From assembly GCA_964605655.1 (NCBI GenBank), contig CAZSDK010000005.1, forward strand, positions 1-64,000: a stretch of 64,000 nucleotides of DNA. Direction: 5' to 3'. Both the position numbers and the translations under genes were made by a program. The notes beneath the pieces were generated by a model, which made no database searches, was not told where the DNA came from, and was given only the letters and a program-made list of their open reading frames with translations. Positions 54,060 to 61,347 of the stretch are shown here, in pieces (within the stretch, counting starts at the first letter, position 1; every line of letters begins with the position of its first letter). Origin of the DNA: JAKLIX01 sp964605655. Lineage in GTDB: Bacteria > Bacteroidota > Bacteroidia > Bacteroidales > CAIXZF01.

Positions 54060-55280
54060 ATGGGTCAATTGCCACCCTTTTATCCCTTATCGCCTTCCGG
54101 ACAGCGTATCCCTCAGGAGGAGATGCTGGAAGTCGTCAGGAGGAAAAGCCAGCTGGTCATAGGGGTACCAAAAGAGACCCTTCTCGAAGAAAATCGTATT
54201 GCCCTTGCCCCGGAAGCCATCCAGGTACTCATTGCCAACAACCACCGGGTCCTTTACCAGGCAGGAGCAGGCATGTCGTCTCATTTCACCGACCTTGAGT
54301 TTACCGAATCCGGTGCAGAATTGGTATCAGAGGCGTCGGATGTCTATAAGGCAGACATCATATTAAAGGTAGCTCCGCCCTCCATTCAGGAGATTTCGAT
54401 GATGCGGGGCCGGCAAACCCTGATCTCTTCCCTGCAGCTGGGGACACAGAACGAAGACTATTTCCGCCAGCTGATGCATAAAAAGGTGACTGCCCTGGCT
54501 TTTGAATATATCAGGGACAAGACCCACAGCTTTCCATTGGTCAGGGCCATGAGCGAGATCGCAGGCAGCACCTCCATCCTCATTGCTTCGGAATACCTCA
54601 GCCATCCTGAATTTGGCAAAGGCCGTATCCTGGGCGGGTTTCCGGGTATCAGCCCAACGGAGGTGATCATATTGGGTGCCGGTACCGTTGGTGAATCGGC
54701 AGCTCGGGCCGCTTTAGGCATGGGTGCCATGGTAAAGGTCTTCGATAATCATATCTATAAGCTCAGAAGGTTGCAGAACAACCTGAATATGAGACTATTC
54801 ACCTCCATCATTCAACCCAAGGTACTGTTAAAGGCCATGCGGACCTCCGATGTCATCATCGGTGCCATCCACACCCCCGACGGAAGGACCCCCTGCCTCA
54901 TCACCGAGGAAATGGTGAAGGAGATGAAAACCGGTTCGGTGATCATTGATGTCAGCATCGACCAGGGGGGCTGTTTTGAGACCTCCCGCATCACCACACA
55001 TTCGAATCCGGTGTACCAGGTCCATGGTGTCACCCACTATTGCGTTCCCAACATCACTTCCAAGGTACCCAACACCGCCTCCTATGCCCTGAGCAATTTC
55101 TTTCTGCCCATATTGCTCGGAATGGCTGACAGCGGAGGCGTGGAAAGACAGTTAAAGCTTGACCAGGGACTCAGAAATGGCGTGTACCTTTATAATGGCA
55201 TCATCACCCATCAATATATAGGAGAGCATTTTAACCTCCCTTTCCAGGACATTGAATTGCTGATGGCAGCATTCACCTGA
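54060..55280 (+). CDS. ald: Alanine dehydrogenase
   Basis: 406 residues from ATG at 54060; the N-terminal 30 residues are a family-specific extension before IGVPKETLLEENRIALAPEA, the start of the AlaDH/PNT domain. The NAD fold is at about 200-225 (VIILGAGTVGESAARAALG), and later motifs are DVSIDQGGCFETS and YCVPNITSKVPNTASYALSN. Interconverts alanine and pyruvate with NAD. Could also be annotated as the catabolic alanine dehydrogenase of the porX-tsaE-ald block. Confidence 0.92.
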   Translation: MGQLPPFYPLSPSGQRIPQEEMLEVVRRKSQLVIGVPKETLLEENRIALAPEAIQVLIANNHRVLYQAGAGMSSHFTDLEFTESGAELVSEASDVYKADIILKVAPPSIQEISMMRGRQTLISSLQLGTQNEDYFRQLMHKKVTALAFEYIRDKTHSFPLVRAMSEIAGSTSILIASEYLSHPEFGKGRILGGFPGISPTEVIILGAGTVGESAARAALGMGAMVKVFDNHIYKLRRLQNNLNMRLFTSIIQPKVLLKAMRTSDVIIGAIHTPDGRTPCLITEEMVKEMKTGSVIIDVSIDQGGCFETSRITTHSNPVYQVHGVTHYCVPNITSKVPNTASYALSNFFLPILLGMADSGGVERQLKLDQGLRNGVYLYNGIITHQYIGEHFNLPFQDIELLMAAFT

Positions 55281-55301
55281 GCCAATCCTTGTATTTCTTT
55301 T

Positions 55302-56489
55302 TTACGGCTGGAAGATGACCACCTGGTAGCTGTAGGTTTTAGAGTTCCCGTTCACGACGACATTACTGACCGTAACGTGGTACCTGGTGTCATCAGGACC
55401 AGTGATGTTGACCCCGGACGGTTCCCAAACAAGGGTATTGTCCCCTTCACCTACCACGTCATTACTGACAACAGTCAGGGTCATGGGCTGGTTGTTTTCG
55501 TCGGTCATGGCCACCATGGCATTTGAAAAGTCGGCCTCAGGTACGGAGAGGGACCAGCGGGCAAAGACAAGGGGACCGGGTACAGGTCCTTCGGGAGGAT
55601 AGGCAACATACTCCGGCATGCCCTGTGGATAGGGGTTGGCATCGTTCCCTTTGACCCAGACGGCGCAGGAATTGTCGGTCGACCCGTGTCCAAGCACCAG
55701 GGCTTTGGAATAGAGGAGCCAACGCCTCCTCTTCACATCCGTATAGTTGGACCCGAAATCTTCCATAAAGGTTTTAACGGCATTCACCGAATGGGTCCCC
55801 AGGTCCATGATGGACACGCCGGAAGCATCATAACCGGCCTGGGTCCAGCAGGTCCAGGTAGGCGGCGGTGTGGGATTGATCAGGGCGTTTGCCTTGACCA
55901 TCAGGGCTGCATGCTGGCATTTTTTATTCTTGTTGGAGTCGAGCACAATTTCTGTAGGAATACCCACCAATCTTCTGAAAAAGTTGATCCTTTGAGCCAC
56001 CAGTTCCTGCACGGTCTTGGAGAGCGTCCCAGGATCACAGGTGGTGTCGTTGCCAGTCCAACCGCAATCGGTGAGTTCTGAGGTAAGATAAAAGTCCTCG
56101 TACTGCTGCCTGACCTTTTCCTTGTCAAGGTCGGCCACCGTGGTGACCTTGAGGAGGGACCCTGCGGTAATTCCCTGGCCTCCCCCTGCCACGATGTAGG
56201 TGTCGCCGGTGCCCACAGCCTGTGCAAGACCAGGGGAAGGGAAGGTCACCATGCCGGAAGGAGAAGAGAACCAGGTAAGATCCTGTGTGACATCCCTGGT
56301 CGTTCCGTCGGCAAAAGTCCCCATGGCCTGATACTGAAGCGTGGTCCCAATGGCGATGATGAGGTCCTGGGGCGTAATCTCGACTTTCACCAGGTTCGAC
56401 AGATCCGGCACCTCGTCCTTTTTACAGGCGGTGGCCATAAACAGGAAAATGGCCAGATACAATGCTGATTTATTAACTCTTGATCTCAT
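55302..56489 (-). CDS. Lipoprotein with Ig-like (BIG2) and CAP/SCP-like domain
   Basis: 395 residues. Lipobox LFMATAC at about 16-22. Residues about 34-118 form a BIG2-type Ig-like domain (VEITPQDLIIAIGTTLQYQA, DLTWFSSPSGMV). Residues about 165-300 fit the CAP (SCP/PR-1) fold: RINFFRRLVGIP, CQHAALMVKANALINPTPP, a cysteine-rich loop (WTCWTQAGYDASG), and SVNAVKTFMEDFG with RRRWLLYSKALVLGHGS. A beta-rich tail follows. Anchored at the outer membrane; function unknown. The CAP call rests on motif order, not on a profile search. Confidence 0.7.
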   Translation of the reverse strand: MRSRVNKSALYLAIFLFMATACKKDEVPDLSNLVKVEITPQDLIIAIGTTLQYQAMGTFADGTTRDVTQDLTWFSSPSGMVTFPSPGLAQAVGTGDTYIVAGGGQGITAGSLLKVTTVADLDKEKVRQQYEDFYLTSELTDCGWTGNDTTCDPGTLSKTVQELVAQRINFFRRLVGIPTEIVLDSNKNKKCQHAALMVKANALINPTPPPTWTCWTQAGYDASGVSIMDLGTHSVNAVKTFMEDFGSNYTDVKRRRWLLYSKALVLGHGSTDNSCAVWVKGNDANPYPQGMPEYVAYPPEGPVPGPLVFARWSLSVPEADFSNAMVAMTDENNQPMTLTVVSNDVVGEGDNTLVWEPSGVNITGPDDTRYHVTVSNVVVNGNSKTYSYQVVIFQP

Positions 56490-56510
56490 GAGTATGGTAT
56501 GAGTGGATGA

Positions 56511-57635
56511 TCAATGGATGGATTTCCTTCTTACTCTTTCCTGGCGGATCAGCCTCAGTTCACGGCCTGTCTGCCCGGCAATGGACGTGTTTTCTTCAGC
56601 CCTCCTGAAAAGGTAAGGCATCACGTGTCGTACCGGTCCGTAAGGCAGATATTTGGCCACCAGGTATCCTTCGGAAGCCAGGTTAAAGGTGATGTGATCG
56701 CTCATTCCGTAGAGTTGTGAAAACCAGACCCTGGGATCGTTCCTGGGAACGGATTTTTCCGCCATCAGCTTCGTGAGCAATTCACAACTCTCTTCATTAT
56801 GGGTGCCACAGAAGATGGTGACGATATCGAGGTTGTCCATGCTGAACCTCAGGGCATCGTTGAATGCCTTGTCGGTTCCCGCCTTATCATCGTGAATGGG
56901 AGAAGGGTAGTTCATGGCAGCAGCCCTGGCTCTTTCATTTTCCATATAAGCACCCCTTACGAACTTGACCCCGTAAAAATAACCATTTTCCTTTGCTTTG
57001 CCAACAGAGGACCTTAAAAATTCGAGCCTGTCACGACGGTACATCTGCAGTGTGTTAAACACCACAGCCTTCTGCCTGTTGTATTTCTCCATCATGGAGG
57101 TCACCACGGCATCCACCTTATCCTGGTACCAGGAGTCTTCCGCATCGATCATGATAGGGACCTGACACTCAAAGGCATGTTTGCACAAGGTATCAACCCT
57201 TGAAGTGTAAACTTCCATATCCATCACTTCCAGGTTTCCGAGAGCCGTCGGTTTAAAGACAGCAAACGGGATGTTGGGGTCTTTGGCCGCATTATCGATG
57301 GTCCGCAGGGTTTCCTCCAGGGTCTGACGGATCACCTCTTCATCATGCCCTCCTTCAACAGAATAGTCAAGCACAGCCCTGACCCCGTACCTTTCCAGCA
57401 TTCTGACTGCGGGAATACAATCGGTGATGGACACCCCCCCGACGAACTGCCGGTAAACGGTTGGTTTGATAATCCATCCTACCGGGAGATGGAGAGAGAG
57501 TGCCAACTTTAAAGCCCCGTTCGACAGTCTCACCAGAAACGAATAAAAGAGCAGGGAGAACAGCAGCCAGGAGCGACGCAGGTCCCGGTTGGTCTTGTAA
57601 CGGAAAGCGATCTCAGTATTGTCGAAGGTAGCCAT
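56511..57635 (-). CDS. putA: Proline dehydrogenase, monofunctional
   Basis: 374 residues, FAD-dependent proline oxidase of the short monofunctional type. Barrel motifs: YGVRAVLDYSVEGG (about 86-99), MIDAEDSWYQDKVDAVV, VKFVRGAYMENERARA, FCGTHNEES, FSQLYGMSDHITFNLA and YLPYGPVRHVMPYLFRRAEEN (substrate arginines). Oxidises proline to pyrroline-5-carboxylate, feeding the quinone pool. The P5C dehydrogenase is not adjacent. Divergent from aroB. Confidence 0.93.
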   Translation of the reverse strand: MATFDNTEIAFRYKTNRDLRRSWLLFSLLFYSFLVRLSNGALKLALSLHLPVGWIIKPTVYRQFVGGVSITDCIPAVRMLERYGVRAVLDYSVEGGHDEEVIRQTLEETLRTIDNAAKDPNIPFAVFKPTALGNLEVMDMEVYTSRVDTLCKHAFECQVPIMIDAEDSWYQDKVDAVVTSMMEKYNRQKAVVFNTLQMYRRDRLEFLRSSVGKAKENGYFYGVKFVRGAYMENERARAAAMNYPSPIHDDKAGTDKAFNDALRFSMDNLDIVTIFCGTHNEESCELLTKLMAEKSVPRNDPRVWFSQLYGMSDHITFNLASEGYLVAKYLPYGPVRHVMPYLFRRAEENTSIAGQTGRELRLIRQERVRRKSIH

Positions 57636-57684
57636 GATCTTAATATTAATATGCCAACCAGCTTTTTTGCGAAGTTAAAAGATT

Positions 57685-57692
57685 TATTTTTG
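57685..57692 (+). promoter_or_regulatory. -7 box upstream of aroB
   Basis: TATTTTTG is a perfect TAnnTTTG, 14 bases before the aroB ATG, implying a very short leader. No clear TTG at -33. Confidence 0.45.
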
Positions 57693-57706
57693 TCAAAACA
57701 CCTGTC

Positions 57707-58774
57707 ATGCCAGAGAAAGTTTGGTTCGTTGAAGATCCCTCTAAACCTGCCAACCGCAGTCTTTTCAGGGAATTGACCAGGAATAATACTGTGATATTCA
57801 TCCTTGTTGATGAAAACACCAGAGAACATTGCCTGCCCTTATTGCCCGAAGAATTCATCAAGGATACCAGGGTACAGCTACTGCAAATCCCTTCCGGCGA
57901 AGATTATAAAACCTTGTTGTCCTGTATCCGCCTCTGGGAGACGCTGACCTCAAGAAATGCTGACCGACGCAGTGTCATGATTCATCTGGGGGGAGGCGTG
58001 ATCTGCGACCTGGGCGGGTTTGTCGCCTCCGTTTACAAGAGAGGTATTGACTTCTATCATGTGCCGACGACGCTTCTGGCCATGGTGGATGCCTCACTGG
58101 GAGGTAAGACAGGAGTGGATTTTATGGATTTCAAGAATGAACTGGGGCTCTTTAGCAGCCCCAGGGGCGTGGTGGTTCAACCTGTCTTCCTGAAGACCCT
58201 TGGAAAGGAGCAGCTTCGTTCGGGATTGGCAGAGATCGTAAAAATTGCTCTGGTCAGCGACGCGACCCTCTGGGAGTTGATCACCCAGCAGGCCCCGGAA
58301 ATCAGCTGGTACGACCCCGGGATCATCCGGCGGGCGATCACCCTGAAACAGCAGATCGTGGAAAAAGACTACCTGGACCAGGGAGTGAGGAGAATCCTGA
58401 ACTTTGGACATACTGTAGGACATGCTCTGGAAACCCTTTATCTGAACCAAGGCAGTCCCTTGCTTCACGGGGATGCTGTTGCTGCCGGAATGATATGTTC
58501 TACAATACTTTCAGAACATATTCTTCAACTTAACACTGATATTTCAAGAATTATACAATCTTTTATCATAAAAACATTCCCTCCCGTACTTTATAAAATC
58601 GAAGACATTCCTTTGTTAATAGGTTATATAAGACACGATAAGAAGAATAAAGGTAAGTCCAATAACTTTTCCTTAATAAAGGACATAGGAATGAGTGTTC
58701 CTAATACGGAAGTCAAAGCAGACCAGCTTGAAGAAGTGCTGCAGTTGTACCAGGAGATGACCCAACCCGATTGA
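57707..58774 (+). CDS. aroB: 3-dehydroquinate synthase
   Basis: 355 residues; second step of the shikimate pathway. NAD-binding and active-site segments LGGGVICDLGGFVASVYKRG and PTTLLAMVDASLGGKTGVDF; metal-binding His in LNFGHTVGHALE. The region after about residue 255 is AT-richer than the rest but in frame. Followed by aroA after 7 bases. Confidence 0.94.
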   Translation: MPEKVWFVEDPSKPANRSLFRELTRNNTVIFILVDENTREHCLPLLPEEFIKDTRVQLLQIPSGEDYKTLLSCIRLWETLTSRNADRRSVMIHLGGGVICDLGGFVASVYKRGIDFYHVPTTLLAMVDASLGGKTGVDFMDFKNELGLFSSPRGVVVQPVFLKTLGKEQLRSGLAEIVKIALVSDATLWELITQQAPEISWYDPGIIRRAITLKQQIVEKDYLDQGVRRILNFGHTVGHALETLYLNQGSPLLHGDAVAAGMICSTILSEHILQLNTDISRIIQSFIIKTFPPVLYKIEDIPLLIGYIRHDKKNKGKSNNFSLIKDIGMSVPNTEVKADQLEEVLQLYQEMTQPD

Positions 58775-58781
58775 TCCTGAC

Positions 58782-60059
58782 ATGCCTTACCGCATCCAGG
58801 CCCCGGACAAATCCATTGAAGGACAGATCCATCTGCCCGGATCCAAGAGCATTGCCAACCGGTTGCTGCTGATGCGGGCTCTTTCCGGACAATCCTTTCC
58901 GCTGATCAACCTCCCCGGATGCGATGACACCCTTCTGATGACCCGCCTCCTCGATACGATATCTCATTCGGTTAAAGGAGCCGCCACCCGGGACCCGGTC
59001 ATTCTGGATTGCGGCAATACAGGCACGGCACTCAGGTTTTTGCTCCCCTATCTCTGTCTTCTCCCGGGAAGATGGATACTCACAGGCACTGAAAGAATGA
59101 AACAAAGGCCCATGGGAAGCCTCGTTCATGCCATGAGGTCGCTGGGTGCCAGGGTGGCGTTTATAGAGAAAGAAGGATTCCCTCCCGTTCAGATACACGG
59201 CCGGCTCCTGGAAGGAGGGTCTGTTTCACTGGATCCTTCGGAAAGCAGCCAGTTTGTTTCTGCCCTTCTGATGATAGCACCTATCCTTGATAAAGGAATG
59301 GAACTCCGCCTGTCAAAAACACCGGTCTCAGAACCTTACATCGACCTGACGCTGGACCTGATGCATCAGCTGGGCATCAAGGTACTTCACGGGGAGGGTG
59401 TTTATCATATCCGGCCACAACGGTACAAAACAAAGTCATTCACGGTAGAGGCAGACTGGAGCGCGGCTTCTTACTGGTTTGAGATAACAGCGCTTGCACG
59501 AGAGGCAAATATAAGGTTATCAGGTCTTTCCGAGCATTCCTTCCAGGGAGACCGGCAGGTAAGGACGTATTTTAAGCACCTGGGCGTAACATCAGGCTTT
59601 CAGCAGGACAGTCTGCTGCTTCAGAAACAAGAGATGCCGCAGGGTAAAACCTTGTCGCCGCTGACGTTTCACATGTCAGACCACCCCGACCTGGTCCCGG
59701 CAGTGGCCGTCACTTCGGCCCTCACCGGCCACCATGTGCACATCCTGGGCATTCGTCACCTCAGGATCAAGGAATCGGACAGGATACAGAGCCTGGTGAC
59801 GGAACTGGCGAAGACAGGAAGGATGATCAAAGATGGAGAGGACAGTATTGAGATCAGAGGAGGAGGACAGTCGGAGTTTGGGTTGGATTTTGGAGTACTT
59901 AGAACTTATGGGGACCACAGAATGGCCATGGCCCTGGCACCGCTGGCACTGAAATGCGGATCTGTCACCCTCGATGATATCAGCGTGGTCAGTAAATCTT
60001 ACCCCGGCTTCTGGAAAGACTTGGAAGATGTTGGTTTTGTCATTACTTTTACGGCATGA
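58782..60059 (+). CDS. aroA: 3-phosphoshikimate 1-carboxyvinyltransferase (EPSP synthase)
   Basis: 425 residues. Phosphate- and PEP-binding motifs: LPGSKSIANRLLLMRAL (about 19-35; the family usually has GSKSISNR), CGNTGTALRFLLPYL, RPMGSLVHAMRSLGA, LRIKESDRI and YGDHRMAMALAPLAL. Sixth step of the shikimate pathway. It overlaps the next gene in an ATGA. Confidence 0.94.
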   Translation: MPYRIQAPDKSIEGQIHLPGSKSIANRLLLMRALSGQSFPLINLPGCDDTLLMTRLLDTISHSVKGAATRDPVILDCGNTGTALRFLLPYLCLLPGRWILTGTERMKQRPMGSLVHAMRSLGARVAFIEKEGFPPVQIHGRLLEGGSVSLDPSESSQFVSALLMIAPILDKGMELRLSKTPVSEPYIDLTLDLMHQLGIKVLHGEGVYHIRPQRYKTKSFTVEADWSAASYWFEITALAREANIRLSGLSEHSFQGDRQVRTYFKHLGVTSGFQQDSLLLQKQEMPQGKTLSPLTFHMSDHPDLVPAVAVTSALTGHHVHILGIRHLRIKESDRIQSLVTELAKTGRMIKDGEDSIEIRGGGQSEFGLDFGVLRTYGDHRMAMALAPLALKCGSVTLDDISVVSKSYPGFWKDLEDVGFVITFTA

Positions 60060-60775
60060 TCATAGACTTGTTCATCCCTTGTTTTATTGACCAGTTGTAC
60101 CCTGAGACCGGGTTTAGCGTTGTAAAAGTCCTGGAGAAATTCGGAGTAGGCATCCATTATAACACCAACCAGACTTGTTGCGGCCAGATGGCTTTCAACA
60201 GCGGATTCTGGGATGAGGCCAAGACCATCGGAGAAAAGTTCATCAGGGATTTCCCGAACGACAGGCCCATCGTGGCGCCTTCCGCTTCCTGCGTGGGCTA
60301 TGTCAGAAACTATTTCCCGAAGCTGTTTCACAACACTGCCCTTCACAACGAATACAAGCAGGTCAGAAAAAACATCTACGAGTTTTCCGACTTCCTGGTG
60401 AACTTCCTTAAAGTCAAAGATACCGGAGCGACTTTCCCTGCCACCGTCACTTTTCACGATTCCTGTGCCGGACTGAGGGAATACGGGATCAGGGAAGAGC
60501 CGAGGCTCCTTCTCGAAAATGTAAGAGGGCTGAAGCTTGTGGAGATGAAAGACACCGAAGTCTGTTGTGGTTTCGGAGGCACCTTCTCCGTAAAGTTTGA
60601 GCCCATTTCCACCGCCATGGCAGAGCAAAAGGTTGATAATGCTCTGAAAACCGGGGCTGAATATATTGTTTCCACCGACCTTTCCTGTTTGATGCACCAG
60701 GAGGCCTATATCAAAAAACACCAACTCCCTATCAAGGTGATCCACCTGGCCGATGTTCTGGCCTCGGGGTGGTAA
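60056..60775 (+). CDS. (Fe-S)-binding oxidoreductase subunit, LutA/YkgE family
   Basis: 239 residues with two cysteine-rich CCG domains: CFIDQLYPETG with TCCGQMAFNSG (about 9-50), and DSCAGLREYGI with VCCGFGGTFSVKF (about 140-185). LutA-type subunits belong to the iron-sulfur L-lactate dehydrogenase LutABC, but no lutB or lutC lies adjacent here; the gene is coupled to aroA by a 4-base overlap, so the physiological substrate is uncertain. The partner genes are probably elsewhere. Confidence 0.85.
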   Translation: MIIDLFIPCFIDQLYPETGFSVVKVLEKFGVGIHYNTNQTCCGQMAFNSGFWDEAKTIGEKFIRDFPNDRPIVAPSASCVGYVRNYFPKLFHNTALHNEYKQVRKNIYEFSDFLVNFLKVKDTGATFPATVTFHDSCAGLREYGIREEPRLLLENVRGLKLVEMKDTEVCCGFGGTFSVKFEPISTAMAEQKVDNALKTGAEYIVSTDLSCLMHQEAYIKKHQLPIKVIHLADVLASGW

Positions 60776-60779
60776 TCCC

Positions 60780-61175
60780 AAATGCACGAAATCAGAAATC
60801 AGAGTTCAGAAGTGGCAGACTGCCAACTGCCCTATCGTGTGTACTTGAGCAAATTTACGTTCGCACGAGCAAACGACCAAACGAACTCCTGTGCAAACGT
60901 TACAAACCTACCATACATCATTATCTGATCCCTCCCCTTGCCCCTCCCCACCAATGTTTGTACTTCGAGTGAGGTCAAAACGGGGAGGGGAAATATTCAA
61001 CCGGCTGACTCTTTGCTACAGGGAGATAACCTCTACGAGGTAAAGTTGGTAATTGAAAATTGATAATTGATAATTGATTTTCAGGCACTTTGATACACTG
61101 ATACAGTGATACACTGGTACACTGGTACACTGAAAAACCGCCCACTGCTCCATCCCGCATCCCGCATCCCGTTAC
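60780..61175. repeat. Intergenic repeat mosaic, locus D
   Basis: A 570-base gap after the lutA-like gene (60776-61347) with at least four blocks: AATCAGAAATCAGAGTTCAG and ACTGCCAACTGCCC heptamers (60788-60832, as at locus B); a GC-rich CCTCCCC...GGGGAGGGG inverted pair around 60930-60990; AATTGATAATTGATAATTG heptamers (about 61050-61078); TGATACACTGATACAG and TGGTACAC octamers (about 61090-61130) ending in CCGCCCACTG, inverted relative to locus A; and TCCCGCATCCCGCATCCCG (about 61152-61171). No gene seen. Confidence 0.65.
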
Positions 61176-61311
61176 CCATAAGCCAAGAATTCCGCGTCAA
61201 ACTTCTACCAGTACGGTGTTGAAAATCAGTCGTCATTTTCTGTATTCTCTGGCAACTTCGCTGAAAGCTCCTGTGTCTTCAACAGAAAGCGTACAATATT
61301 AATAATTTCAT

Positions 61312-61340
61312 TACATTTGCTTCACAGATAATAAGGAGGA
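61312..61340 (+). promoter_or_regulatory. -7 box and strong ribosome binding site of the Ig/cohesin-like gene
   Basis: TACATTTG (61312-61319) is a perfect TAnnTTTG. AAGGAGGA (61333-61340) lies 7 bases before ATG at 61348 and is the strongest Shine-Dalgarno noticed in the window, unusual for Bacteroidota, which often lack one. Confidence 0.6.
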
Positions 61341-61347
61341 AAAATTC

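Noticed and set aside
60769..60972. 67-residue frame after the lutA-like gene
   Set aside because: Consists of repeat-mosaic translation with no domain and no ribosome binding site.
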